Below are positions 18,706-30,320 of a DNA stretch of 64,000 bases, one piece after another. Position 1 is the stretch's first letter. Each line of letters begins with the position of its first letter. The notes beneath the pieces were generated by a model, which saw only the letters and a list, made by a program, of their open reading frames with translations, made no database searches and was not told where the DNA came from. This DNA is from Actinomucor elegans (Eukaryota > Mucoromycota > Mucoromycetes > Mucorales > Mucoraceae), in assembly GCA_026027325.1 (NCBI GenBank), contig JAMSLZ010000003.1, positions 62,001 through 126,000 on the forward strand. Reading direction: 5' to 3'. The translations under genes and the position numbers were made by a program.

Positions 18706-21105
18706 AATGGAATAATTATGAAAAAAAAAAGTAAATTAAACACGCACAAACGCGTACATCGGAATGATTTTTGGAAAACAATAAAAATGTTTGACTGCTT
18801 TACGCGTCAACGAATAGGGCAAGTATAACCCACGCGGTATGCTAGTGTAATTGTGGAGCAAATAGAGTTCATTTAGGCGCGAGATGAGGTATAAATAAGA
18901 ATCGTAAATACATTTGTTTATGTTACGATATACATCAATGCACGTAATAGTTTGCGAATGAACTTTATCCGAAACACCCTTGAATAATTAACGTAATACA
19001 GCCAATAACATTGTAACTCAAGTAAGTAAAGATTTGGACGTATATAGTTTTTTATTCTGTGTATGGATCAGTTATTGTGTTTGACATATGCGTGAGGTGG
19101 ACCGAGGGGTTTGGGAATTGGGATGTGTTAACATGAATCCTGTTGCTAATCACTAGCAGTACAGTATATTCATTGAGCTTGTTTACTTAAATAATCGTTC
19201 TAATATAGATGCAACATTTTATTCTGAACTTGGGCTACCAATGAGATATAACGTTTGACCGGGATTTATGTGTCATTAGATCTAATAAATCTATATAAAA
19301 TGTATAAATCAACAAATTCTACGCTGGGTCACTATATATGCACTATTTTCTATGAATTTGATCTCTCTCCTTCTACCTTGTCTCTTTTGGGCTTACGCCC
19401 TCCTAGATCAGTCCCTATCTTCCGCCTAAAAAAAACACGCAGCTAAACTGCTTATCACCCTGTTGACTTTGCTTTGCTTTGATTTTTTATTATGTCTTTG
19501 ATCTTTAAGCGATCTCTGGACTCTGCTTTTCTTTTTTAATCTAGACTGGATGGTATAAATGCGTTTAATCAATACCACGCGTGTCCAGCAAAACATTATT
19601 ATATAATGGATCCCTATGCTTAATCTATCAAATTTTGCATACGATTATATGACACACCAAGTAAAGCAAGCAGCATTCTATATTTTCATATCTTCATAGA
19701 GTTTACTTTGATGAAGCAGCCGATGCATGCTCTCAAATATAGGAAGCCCAGGATGTGAGTGAATGGAACCTCAAAAACGCCTAACGAAAAAAAGGATCAT
19801 AAGATATACCCTTGAGATTTTTCTGAAACCGTCATACCATGTTTACATTTCTCGACTAATTAGGGCTTAACGTCATGTTTGATGACTAGCACATGCCCAG
19901 AATAAACCATTGTTTGATTTGCATTGAACACTTATATCGAGTTTTAGATATCCCTGTAAAATACATACATTTCAAGCAAACTAGATAGACTTATTTATTA
20001 TAGATTTCTTGACCGACATTGGTCAAATGACGCATCTGATTAATAGCATATATCCTGAAACGATTGCTGCATCTACTAGGATCAAAGTTTAATGAGTGTA
20101 TACATAGGTACTACTGTTAGTTATAATGTTTATTGTGTTATTAATGATTGATGTTGGATTATATATATTTCATGTATTAAATATAATATTCAGCCATTAG
20201 TTCTCGTTCTACAATCGCTACATATACTAGGGCCATTATTTCACCAAAGTCCAATAATAAACGATAGACAAGTAAATGTTACACTACTATTATGTCTCAG
20301 ATGACAGCCCATTGACACGTCAAACTAAGCATGGGCAGTTGAATTCAATTTACAATGGACTATCGATAGGGTGCTGAGCTATGATATCCAACTTGATTTC
20401 AATTACTGTATATTTTGATTATTCCAAGAGCTTCAGTATTGATGGTTGATTCAAACGTGTCATCCCGATCGACGACTCTATTTTAAACAAGCGCCGATCA
20501 TTCAGGGATCAGATAACAGTAGATTTTTAATACCATCAGTCTCAAACCATTATCTCCAAAAGGTACTCTAATTAACCTCCAATCAAGTACTCTTTTCATT
20601 GTCATCCCTTCTTATAACCCGGAGCGTCCTTCCCCTTTATATAAACAAAAACAGTTTGTCTCCAATACACCAACTCAGCTGGAAAAAAAAAAAAAAAAAA
20701 AAAAGACTGATAATGACGCATCGTGACGGCTCTTTAGTTTGACACATTCTCACAGATAATGAAAATATATAACCTATATTATTATTAATATAAATCTTCT
20801 ATAGTAAGAATCGAGAGCTAAACTGGTCATTATAACCAACCTCAAAATATATCCTTTTTACTAACAATAATGAATACTATTTAAGCTGTATTTCTTTTAT
20901 TTCTATGGCATGTTGTCATCTTTATTATACCCAAACCTTTAAATGCTGGTAAAGCTCTTTTCCGAAAACTTGTTGCGGTAATTCTTAACATCTATTCAAC
21001 CTTTTCCCAAAAACCCTTGTATCGGCCGCCCTATTTTATCCATCTTTTTTTTTTTCCTCTTTTTGCTTCTTAAACTTTTTTTTTTTTTTTTTTTTCCTTT
21101 CTGCA
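18706..21105. other. 2.4-kb intergenic region upstream of HIS4
   Basis: No convincing gene. Two minus-orientation members of a dispersed short repeat lie at 19845-19906 and 20005-20060. There is a 22-nt poly(A) run ending at 20704 and a long T/C-rich tract at 21042-21098 just before the HIS4 start codon. It contains the promoters of HIS4 and of the minus-strand gene at 18705. Confidence 0.5.
20713..20721. promoter_or_regulatory. Gcn4/CPC1-like site candidate upstream of HIS4
   Basis: ATGACGCAT differs by one base from the palindromic bZIP target ATGACTCAT that drives amino-acid biosynthesis genes in fungi. It is 385 bp before the HIS4 start. One mismatch and AT-rich context make this tentative. 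Confidence 0.25.
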
Positions 21106-23705
21106 ATGTTCGTACCTTGTATTAATTTAGAGGATGCCTCGCAAGCATCGCTCTATTCGTCATTAAGCTTCTTTGGTTCCGTTATTCTTAAAAACAACCG
21201 TTCTGTCGAACAAATCCAATCCCTTGTGAACCAGACCGGCTCTACCCTTTACTGGGCCTACGCCGACTCGGTCGACCAAGCTGTCCAATTATGGGATGTT
21301 GGTGTCCTCAAAGTAATCTTGCCTTTGGACGTCTATCAAGCTCATGCTGATGAATTATCTGTCATTGTATCTGAAGATCGTCTCGCCGTCATCGCTGATA
21401 ATGCCGCTACCTTGCACAATGTCAAAAATGTCTCTACTTTGATTGTCAAGAGCGCTGAAGGTGTCGAAGAATTGGCCAAGTCTGCTGCTGGCCTCTTGTG
21501 TCATGGTGGCGAACGTACTATCGTATTGGAGATGGAGAACTTATCGGTAGAGAATATTAAGCAATATGGCGCTAAGCATATTGATGTTGTGGTTTCCGCC
21601 AGCCGTTTAACGACCGCCTTGGAGGACACCAACAAGTTGAACATTGCTGAATGCTTTTTGGCTACTGCCAAGACGGATCGTCCTGATGGTTTATACACTA
21701 CAATGGTGGTTGACGAGTTCAACAAGGCCTTGGGATTAGTCTATAGTAGCAAGCAAAGTGTAGCTGAATCCATTCGTTTGGGCCAAGGTGTCTATCAAAG
21801 CCGTGGACGCGGCCTTTGGCATAAAGGTTTGACTTCAGGTGCTACTCAAACCTTGAAGCATATTGATTATGATTGTGATGGCGATGCTTTACGTTTCGTC
21901 GTTGAACAACATGGTGCTGGTAAGCAAAACAAAGAACTCAATTAGTGAATGTCACTCATAGTAGAGTAGGTTTCTGCCATTTGAATACGCGTACTTGCTT
22001 CGGTGCTGACTCAGGCATCACTGCCTTAGAAAAGACTTTGAAAGAAAGAAAGAACAACGCTCCCGCTGGATCTTACACTGCTCGTTTATTCGGTGATTCC
22101 AAGTTATTACGCGCTAAGATCATGGAAGAAGCTGAGGAGCTCTGTGATGCTACCGACAAGGAAGAGGTCGCTTGGGAAGCTGCTGATTTGATCTACTTTG
22201 CTTTGACCAAATGTGTTTCTGCTGGTGTTTCTTTAGCTGATATCGAAAAGAACCTCAACAAGAAGGCCAGAAAGGTGACACGTCGTCCTGGTAACGCTAA
22301 GCCCAAATGGACTGCCGAAGAAGAAGCAAAACCTGCTGCTGCTGTTGCTGCTGCACCTACACCTACACCTGCATCTACAAATTCTGATCGCATTGAAATG
22401 ATGAAGTTCAATTTGAACGAAATCTCTGCCGAGAAGCGTAACCAACTTTTATTGCGTCCTATTATCGACTCCAACGAAATCATCAACCGTGTTACACCCA
22501 TTATGAAGCAAGTCCGTGAAGGTGGTGATGCTGCTGTCATGAACTTTACCCGTCAATTCGACCGCGTTGAGCTTACTGAACACACCATCAAAGCTCCCTT
22601 TGACCCTGCCATGATGCAATTAGACCCTGTTACTCAAGCCGCTATCGATCAAGCCTACGATAATGTCTACAAGTTCCACGAAGCTCAATTGGAAAAAGAA
22701 ACCTTGGTAGTGGAGACAATGCCTGGTGTTGTTTGTTCAAGATTCACTCGACCTATTGAACGTGTTGGTTTGTACGTGCCTGGTGGTACTGCTGTATTAC
22801 CTTCCACTACATTGATGTTGGGTATTCCTGCAAAGGTTGCTGGATGTCGCGAAATCGTCATTGCTACACCGCCTCGTTCGGATGGCTCTGTGGTGCCTGA
22901 GGTGCTCTATGTTGCTCATAAGGTGGGTGCTTCTCACGTTGTAAAGGCTGGTGGTGCGCAGGCCGTCGCTGCCATGGCCTATGGTACTGAAACTGTGCCC
23001 AAGGTTGATAAGATCTTCGGTCCTGGTAACCAATATGTGACTGCAGCCAAGATGGTGTCTCAGAACGATACATCTTGTTTAGTCGCCATTGATATGCCTG
23101 CTGGTCCTTCTGAAGTACTGGTTATTGCCGACAAGACAAGCAATCCTACTTACGTCGCTGCTGATCTGCTATCTCAAGCTGAGCACGGCGCTGATTCGCA
23201 AGTCGTGTTATTGGCTGTGGATTTGTCTGACGAGCAATTAAAGGCTATTGAAGACGAAGTTCATAACCAAGCTATTGCTTTACCTCGTTGCGATATTATT
23301 CGCAAGTCTATTCCTCATTCTTTCAGTTTAAGCATGAAGACTTTAGAAGAGGCTATGGAGTTCAGTAATGCCTACGCACCAGAGCATTTGATCTTGCATT
23401 TGGAAGATGCGCCTGCTGTTCTGCCTCAAGTTGTTAATGCTGGTAGTGTGTTTGTAGGTCAGTATTCGCCTGAAAGTTTCGGTGATTACGCTTCAGGCAC
23501 AAATCACACCTTGCCTACCTATGGTTATTCGCGTATGTACTCTGGTGTTAACACCAATTCCTTTGTCAAGCACATTACCTCGCAAGAGTGTACTGCCGAG
23601 GGTATGGATCGTTTGGCTGATACTGTCATGCGATTGGCCGAAATCGAAGGCTTGGGTGCTCACCGCAATGCTGTGGCTGTTCGTGTCAAGGATTTGAGAA
23701 AGTAA
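21106..23705 (+). CDS. HIS4: Trifunctional histidine biosynthesis enzyme (HIS4 type)
   Basis: The fused enzyme performs PR-AMP cyclohydrolase, PR-ATP pyrophosphatase and histidinol dehydrogenase steps, i.e. steps two, three and the last two oxidations of histidine synthesis, in the cytosol. Two exons, 21106-21919 and 21970-23705, with a 50-nt intron (849 aa; yeast His4 is 799). The cyclohydrolase part ends with SRGRGLWHKGLTSGATQT, DYDCDGDALRFVVEQHGAGF, CHLNTRTC. The pyrophosphatase part has AKIMEEAEELCDA and WEAADLIYF at about 330-375. A short Ala/Pro-rich linker separates it from the dehydrogenase, which shows GPGNQYVTAAKM, DMPAGPSEVLVIAD, LLSQAEHGADSQ and NAGSVFVGQYSPESFGDYAS. All domains look intact. 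It converges on the peroxiredoxin gene. Confidence 0.96.
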
Positions 23706-23855
23706 AATAGCTTTTTGATATGGAATCCCGTATCTAAAAAGTTTTGTTACATAATATAATAAAATACTCTTTGATGTACAAAATAAGACTTTTAGTTACA
23801 TTAGATTTTGTTTGTGTTCAAGTATAATATATATTTTATTACTAGAGCTATTTAT

Positions 23856-23866
23856 TGGGGGGGGGG
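23856..23866 (+). repeat. Short poly(G) run between HIS4 and the peroxiredoxin gene
   Basis: About ten consecutive G residues in the 3' intergenic spacer; no function assigned. Downstream of HIS4 the spacer also holds AATAAAA-type poly(A) signals near 23758. Confidence 0.5.
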
Positions 23867-23926
23867 GATAATGCAAGCAAGGTGTAGCTTGATTTTTTAT
23901 TATTATTAACAATCATGATATATTAT

Positions 23927-24756
23927 TTAGAATGGAGAAGGAGTCAAACGTAAATAAGGCTTAATGACCTTGACGCCCTTGGGGAAGAGCTTTTGAGCTT
24001 CTTCAGTAGAAACTGAGGGATGAACAATCACATCATCACCCTTCTTCCAGTTACCGGGTGTAGTAATGCGGTGCTTATCACCTAATTGTAAAGAGTCAAT
24101 GACACGCAAGATTTCATCAAAGTTGCGACCAGTAGAAGCAGGGTAACTCAAGATCAAACGGATGGTTTTCTTGGGATCAATGATAAAGACATTGCGAACA
24201 GTGAAAGGGATACCCTTGGCATCAACGTTAGTGGCATCCTATTTCCCATCAGTAAATATTTTTTTCTTTTTTTTTCACACATGCTTAAAAAAGACTTACT
24301 TGATGATCCAACATGTCATAAAGAGTAGAAATCTTACGATCAGCATCAGCAATGATAGGGAAACTAAGCTCAACCTTGCTAATTTCATTAATATCAGCAA
24401 TCCATTGTTCGTGTTCAGCAAGACCGTTGGCAGAAAGACCAATAACGTTAACGTTACGAGCATCCCATTCATCTTGAAGGGCAGCAACCAAACCAAGCTC
24501 GGTGGTACATACAGGAGCTAAACAAGAGTTTTAGCCATGTTATGTTTAAAGAAGAGCTACTTACTGAAATCAGCGGGATGAGAGAAGAGAACAGTCCATT
24601 TATCACCAATGAAATCGTGGAACTTGATATTGCCCTTAGTAGTTTGAGCTTCAAAGTCTATCGATTTTTGTCAGCATCAAGATTTTTTTTTAAAATAAAA
24701 TAAAATAACGCGTCGAATACATTACCAGGAGCAGTAGAACCGAGTCTGAGAGTCAT
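23927..24756 (-). CDS. PRX1: 1-Cys peroxiredoxin (Prx6/yeast Prx1 group)
   Basis: These thiol peroxidases reduce hydrogen peroxide and organic peroxides with one peroxidatic Cys. Four exons in gene order: 24756-24726, 24657-24565, 24517-24300, 24238-23927 (217 aa, normal for the group). The active site is spread over a splice junction: HPADF ends exon 2 and TPVCTTELG follows, giving the standard PxxxTxxC box. Later motifs are NVNVIGLSANGLAEHEQW, FPIIADADRKIS, VRNVFIIDPKKTIRL, YPASTGRNFDEILRVIDSLQ and PVSTEEA-like tail sequence, characteristic of the long C-terminal 1-Cys class. No targeting extension is visible, so it is probably cytosolic. A TATA-like sequence lies at 24830-24837 on the same strand. 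It converges with HIS4. Confidence 0.94.
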
Positions 24757-25193
24757 GTTGATGTGTATCTATCTATATATATATATATATGTAAAGATAT
24801 GAAAAAAAAAGAAGTTCATAAACTGCGTATATTTATAACCTCGGCCAAACTAGTAGTCACAGGTACAACCATGCAAAAATAATCAAGAGAAAAGGCGTAA
24901 TCCAGTGGTGTAATTTTGAATAGGCGTACAAGACTTACCTTTGCTTGATTTCCTAAAGCAATTGATTGGCTTGATGTGTTCTATTGCGCAATCCTATCAT
25001 GCGAACAGCTCATTTGAACACAATCTTGTGTGTGAATCTTTGATGAACATCCCAAAAGACTGTGATATATATATATATATATATATATATGCAGCAAGAT
25101 GGTAAAGAACAAGCCACTTTAACTGTTTCATATGCAAAGTTTCTCGGTTAAAACTCAACGTCAAGAAAGCTGTGGTTAGATGATAGGCCTGTT
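24757..25193. other. Divergent promoter region with TA microsatellites
   Basis: This 437-bp spacer separates the peroxiredoxin gene (minus) from the methyltransferase gene (plus). It carries (TA)n tracts at about 24769-24790 and 25065-25090 and a minus-strand TATA-like TATAAATA (24830-24837). It likely drives both genes. Confidence 0.5.
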
Positions 25194-26099
25194 ATGGACA
25201 AACTTCGAGCTTGGAAACAATCTCCCAAACCCCATCTCTGCTTGGACTTGCGGCCTACACGTCAATTTGACAAATGCCGTGTTGTACCTTCGCTCAATAT
25301 CCCTCTAGCCGAACTAGTCAAACGGCAGTCCGAGCTGCCACCAAAACATATACCCATGGCCGTAATTGAACCCCATCAAAACCACTGTAATCCCTTAGGT
25401 TCTTCATGGCTTATTGATCGAGGCTGGACTTGTCCGTGGGTTATTCATGCTCATGAATTTAAGTGGGCCAACCTTATCATTAATGGACTGGCTTCTGACA
25501 AATCGCCCATCTTAGATCGTTCTGACAAGCCAATATTTTTTCAGCCGTCGCCTTTCCTACAGCGCCATATTGACCAGCTGGAAACGACATTGCCCTCTCA
25601 ACGTGTGTGTTTGGATGTGGGTTGTGGATCTGGTCGAGATATTGCTTTCCTTATGCGTCGTGGATGGCGTGCTTGGGCATTGGATGCACAGGTCGGTGCC
25701 ATGGAACGCGTCAAGCAAGTGTCAACCTATTTAGATGTACAAGATCGTTTAGAGGTGTTGGCAAGAGCTAAACTATTGCATGATGGACGGTGGCGATTCA
25801 AAGGCCCAGAGATAGACCTATCAAACAAAAAGTTTGATTTGATATTGAATATCAGGTTTTTGTCAAGGTCGTTCTGGAAGCAGGTACCATCGATGTTGAA
25901 CATAGGTGGCTATTTTGTATTTTCGCACTTTGTAGATCAGGGAGAGTATGAGCAACCAAAAAAGAGCCATCGCGTAGAAGTGGGCGAGTTGGAAAAAATG
26001 TTTGGTGACATGAAGAATATGGAGATTGTGGAGGATGTGATAGAGCTGACAGAGGATGGAAGGCCATTGCAATGTATGATTATAAGAAGAGTTTTGTAA
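25194..26099 (+). CDS. Rhodanese-like / SAM-dependent methyltransferase fusion
   Basis: An intronless gene of 301 codons. The N-terminal 100 residues resemble a rhodanese fold (LCLDLRPTRQFDKCRVVPSL, then a Trp/Leu-rich second half) but show no obvious catalytic-loop Cys, so this domain is probably non-catalytic. The C-terminal part is a class I methyltransferase of the TehB-like group: motif I VCLDVGCGSGRDIAFL at 138-153, ALDAQ as the acidic end of strand 2, FDLILNIRFLSR as motif IV and a final strand LQCMIIRRVL. The substrate is unknown. The same two-domain layout occurs in other fungi and protists as far as I recall, so I regard it as a real fusion. It lies alone between two spacers. Confidence 0.82.
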   Translation: MDKLRAWKQSPKPHLCLDLRPTRQFDKCRVVPSLNIPLAELVKRQSELPPKHIPMAVIEPHQNHCNPLGSSWLIDRGWTCPWVIHAHEFKWANLIINGLASDKSPILDRSDKPIFFQPSPFLQRHIDQLETTLPSQRVCLDVGCGSGRDIAFLMRRGWRAWALDAQVGAMERVKQVSTYLDVQDRLEVLARAKLLHDGRWRFKGPEIDLSNKKFDLILNIRFLSRSFWKQVPSMLNIGGYFVFSHFVDQGEYEQPKKSHRVEVGELEKMFGDMKNMEIVEDVIELTEDGRPLQCMIIRRVL

Positions 26100-27561
26100 A
26101 TAGAAATATATTTGAGCTTATAATATTAAATCATTGTAGCTTCTTTTTCTCTCTTTTTTTTTAAAAAAAAATGCGTATAATGTCTTTTAAATATAGTCTC
26201 AAGTGGTATACAAGTGATATAACATGGTCCGATCACAACAATCTTCTTCTATAAAGCGTTATTCTATCAGAACCTTCATTTTCATAAAATGCAATGAATG
26301 TATCATGTGCCAATGACTGGCGATCATTACATGCCTCTATCCTAAATATATGATGAAATCTGGGATACATCTGCGATTATTAACCGCATCGAAAACTGGG
26401 ATATTATAGCTCTTTTTTCATTCCGGTTCCATGTTTTTGTTTACTGGAGCAAATTGGAATGTAAGCCTCCTCCTCTTATCTGGAAGCCCACGATAGCGCC
26501 CACGTGGAGGGCCCCCAGAGGGCGACGGCGGTCAATTGAGCATATATAGCAGGTATCATAGAACTAGTTAATTTTAGTTCAATCACATTTAATGATTATA
26601 GATCCTGATTTAATAGCACATTTGATTTGTGATTTAAGCTTTAAATAAGCTGCTAAATCTGCTTTTCGATTACAGAGAGTCTTTAGATGATAAACGCCCC
26701 CGCTATCTAATTTTGTTTACCTTCTATGATTGTTTGATCTATTTTGCCCATTCGTTTGAAACTTAGCAATCAATATTAATACAGACACACTAAAAGAAGT
26801 ACTGAAGATGACAGGCGTATATTCGGAGTTTTAGTAAACACAATAATAATAGCACTGGTCCTGATTAGCACAAAAATCTCTAGAAGAATAAAAACGAACA
26901 AGTTGGATTAACAAAAATAATATTTGTTAAAGATTCTAATGATCTACAGATCTCCCGACTGACTCCATTCTAAAATTTCATTGAATTAGTAGTTTACATG
27001 GAAAATGAACTATTATATCATTTAGAATTTTTGTCTAGTTGCGGTACCATAAATATAATGATCAACAACAAGACATAATGTACTGTTTACCCATCCACTA
27101 ATTGGGTAGCTTATGCTTGCTGAGTTTCATTAGAGGGCTTATTATTATTGTGAAGTTTTCTTTGTCAGGCCCCTGCTGCTAAGCCAATATCTGTACATAT
27201 TCAAAGAACTCTGATAAGAGCAACTTGCCAATAGGTTAATAAACTAACGGTAGGTCGAACTGTTTCAGTGGCTATTTGTTGTATAAATATTTAGAACAAA
27301 GGTAGCTTAGTGTACAGAAGGAATGCATCAACAACATTCAAACGTTACGGAAGTTCATTTCTGTAGATCCAAAGTGTGTACACCCTGGAGATATCAGTAA
27401 ATTTTTTCTTTTTCCAGTCATTTCCCGTTATCTAATTGAAGGGTTACACGATGGCAGGTGCAAGATCGGATTGTACGATTTTTTTTATGGTAAAATACTA
27501 TGTATAAGTGGGTAATATTATGTTAATCTATGTATAAGAAAGTAAAAGGAAGAAAGCAGGC
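26100..27561. other. Intergenic region with an isolated GC-rich patch
   Basis: No ORF of note. At about 26485-26535 a short GC-rich stretch contains CACGTG and GGGCCCCC-like sequence, followed by CATATATAG near 26540. It stands out from its AT-rich surroundings and could be an unannotated promoter. Nothing else recognisable. Confidence 0.4.
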
Positions 27562-28639
27562 TTATTCTTGGAGACCGTTGTATGCATTAAGACCGTAGAA
27601 TACACCAAAAATAAGAAAGAGAATAGCGCCGGCAAAAGTAACTATAAAATATGAATAAACAAACAAATAAAATAAAAAAGCTAAGTACTATTGCTTACCT
27701 GTTCTAACAGAGATCTTGGAAGCTAACATGCGGCCACCAATTACTGCAAGCGCAGTACACATACCATGGCCGATCACTACACCAGCTGTAACATAATACA
27801 CGTTCTAAAAGAAAAAAGAAAAATGAATACAAAGTGTCCATACCAATAGTACAAAATACTTACGTTGGCAGCAGCCAAAGCAATGGTTGATATTTGAGAA
27901 CGATCACCCCACTCACCCAAAAAGGTCAACACAAAAGTCTGAACGTATACTGGTGAAAAGACCAACTGCATCAGGTTCATCAATCCTTCCTTGGCTTGTT
28001 GAGACTTGCTGGTGGTTGTGGCGGCTTCTAATCCACCTACTTCCAACTCTTCCAATTTGTTGGCTCTTTCGCGATCTTCAACAGTTTTTAATTCCTCTTC
28101 AACTTCCATCATCTCTTCATTTTCAGCCCCATCTTCCATATGGTAAGCTTCATAGATCATACGCAAACCAAAACATAAAAACAAGAGGGCAGCACAAACG
28201 TCCGTGTATTCCTTGGGAATTAGGTTGGGTACAACATGGCCCAAGAAGGCCGATAATACGGACATGATGAGTAATGAAGAAAACGCAGCAGCAAACACTA
28301 CCACACGCGAGTGTTTCATGGCCATAATGGCTGCAATCAAGAAGGTTTTATCGCCAATTTCTGAAACAATGATCATGAGAAGAGAAAAGACAAAGGATTT
28401 CTTTTCAACAGTGCTTAATTCTGTTGATTCCGCATTGTCAGTCCAATCCAAGATGGGATCTGTGGTTGCTTCGGGTAATGTACTGGCATCAAGTAGCTAT
28501 TAGAAGATGAGTACAGACGAAACTACACAAAGAGGATGCTATATACCTCTTCAACAGGATTATCTAATTGAGCCTGAGCTAATGTAATATACAGCAAGAC
28601 ACAAGCTATTAAAGTTATTAACTTTTGAAAGCGATTCAT
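27562..28639 (-). CDS. GDT1: GDT1/TMEM165-type Golgi cation transporter (UPF0016)
   Basis: GDT1 proteins import Mn2+/Ca2+ into the Golgi in exchange for protons and support glycosylation and calcium tolerance. Four exons: 28639-28547, 28496-27864, 27804-27699, 27641-27562 (303 aa; yeast Gdt1 is 280). A signal peptide is visible (FQKLITLIACVLLYITLAQA), followed by a short acidic lumenal segment. Two membrane clusters each carry the defining E-x-G-D-[KR]-[TS] motif: IIVSEIGDKTFLIAA and FLGEWGDRSQIST. A charged cytosolic loop rich in Glu separates them. Helices continue through VTAGVVIGHGMCTALAVIGG and ILFLIFGVFYGLNAY. All expected elements are present. Confidence 0.93.
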
Positions 28640-30068
28640 TGTTGAAAAAGTTGAAAGAAAGAAAAAGGAAAAAGAAATGGAAACTCAGTCTAAATAGAGA
28701 AAAAAAGATATGATCAAATTGAAACTCCAGGTTTGATCTCGTCAAAAATAATATTCGTTGAGATCAACGCTAGTAAGCTGTATAAAAAACTCCTTATTTG
28801 AAATCATGGATGGCATTCCGTACTTTGGAAGGCACGGCATGCATATAAGCAAGAGGCCTATATAGCTTGATATCTACTTGATTTCTTTAGACCATGAAAA
28901 TTAAATTGATAAAAAGGAGATTAGCATTGTAGATCTATATATAGTCTAATGTTCTCGACATTCATCAAGTCAATCAGACACAACAGTACCCAATTCAGTT
29001 CTTGTGGAACGCTTGCGAAGGCAGAATGGAAATTTTTGCTTTGAAAAAGAATTTTGTGTCTTGTAAAGATCAGTTGGAAGATTGTTTGTTGGCAGAATCA
29101 AATGCATCTTTTCCAGAGTTCTCTAGTGTCTACATATGCCGGTACATAACGATAGTAGTCTTTTTATTGAGAAGAGCATTGATTCTTCTATTTCATGTCC
29201 GCAACGCTTTCAGTTTATTTTATTTTATTTTTTGCTCCAAAAGTATATCTTTAGATAAGGGAACCCAGGTTTCTCAATAGGTTTTAATATAGATGCATTA
29301 AAAATAAAATTCGGAAAAGGCAAATGTAGTTAATACATAGTTAAAACATAAATGTCTGAAAAGCACTGATAGGCATTTTATAGCTCTAAAGATCGACTGG
29401 TCCTAACCAAATATCACATCTGAATAATACTTCATATTCAAAATGAACTGCTGCTTTTACCAGGGTTACAATTTAACCAAAGTACAATAAATATAACATT
29501 TCATATATCAAGCTGTGGTAATGAACCAATTTTTAGATTTCGGTCCAAAATCACATTTCGTTAGTCGCTCATGCCTAAAACGAGCTTCTTCTACGTTGAA
29601 AATAGATTCCGGCTAAGCGTCAATGAATTAAAAGATATGCATAAATATATTTCTATAGAATGAGGATTGTCACTAGAGCCAACTAATGGCTATAGCTTGA
29701 GCCCTATTCGCGATTGTATTACTTCTCAAACCCTTAAAGATCAATCCAAGCTTTAATTATTCACGGTTATAGAGCAAGTGCGTATGTACATTCGATTATG
29801 CCAATGTTTTCCACTTACAACATTGGTCCAATAAGTGTATAGCTTGAAATAAAATAATTACTGAGCACACAATGACCTCAGCCCGTTATAAAAGCCTTTT
29901 AAAGCTTAGACCCTTGACCAAACCTTGCCGATTGGATCAGATCAAATTTGTTTATCAAAGCAATAGTTCAGATTCTATCCAATCGCTACTGTATAAAATC
30001 AAAAGCTTTTTTTCAAAATCATCTTTTATTTTTTTATCTTTTATTTTTTGCATTATATAAAAATTATC
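28640..30068. other. Intergenic region with one weak ORF
   Basis: Apart from the small ORF at 29026-29280 I see no gene. A minus-orientation copy of the dispersed repeat lies at about 29401-29450. T-rich sequence at 30005-30055 precedes the small gene at 30069. Confidence 0.4.
29026..29280 (+). CDS. Hypothetical 84-residue ORF
   Basis: ATG at 29026 opens a frame of 84 codons, about 85 bp after CTATATATAG (near 28937), which could serve as TATA box. The first half is hydrophilic with two Cys (FVSCKDQLEDCLLAES). The second half is strongly hydrophobic (ITIVVFLLRRALILLFHV, then Phe-rich sequence), so the apparent C-terminus may be read-through into an intron or 3' UTR. No family recognised; it may be spurious. 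Confidence 0.2.
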   Translation: MEIFALKKNFVSCKDQLEDCLLAESNASFPEFSSVYICRYITIVVFLLRRALILLFHVRNAFSLFYFIFCSKSISLDKGTQVSQ

Positions 30069-30305
30069 ATGGACGTTGGACAATTAAACAATCCTTTTTC
30101 ATCTTCGGCTGCAAGTAAACCCAAAGAAGACAAAACAAGCCATCCAAATGCTCAGAAAACAGGCTCTGGCTTACTCAAGATTGGCGACTATGACGAACCC
30201 AAATCCAGCAAGAATCCACACTTGACTAAACAAGCTGCCCAGACAGTTTCTGAAGGTGTACAATCTATGACAAACAAACTCAGCGGCAATGATGGCAGTA
30301 AATAG
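30069..30305 (+). CDS. Small disordered protein, family not recognised
   Basis: A 78-residue ORF from ATG GAC (30069), placed directly after a T-rich tract (30005-30055) like those preceding other start codons in this window. The product is hydrophilic with no Cys and no membrane segment: MDVGQLNNPFSSSAAS, a Lys/Ser/Pro-rich middle (GSGLLKIGDYDEPKSSK) and an amphipathic C-terminal part (LTKQAAQTVSEGVQSMTNKL). A frame extended seven codons upstream exists but starts within the T-rich tract. It converges with the FKBP gene 15 bp away, so the 3' UTRs must overlap. The translation context is good, the function unknown. Confidence 0.55.
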   Translation: MDVGQLNNPFSSSAASKPKEDKTSHPNAQKTGSGLLKIGDYDEPKSSKNPHLTKQAAQTVSEGVQSMTNKLSGNDGSK

Positions 30306-30320
30306 ATTTTATATTTTTAT

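Noticed and set aside
21920..21969. Two separate histidine genes (cyclohydrolase and dehydrogenase)
   Set aside because: A 50-nt intron joins them in frame into one HIS4-type protein.
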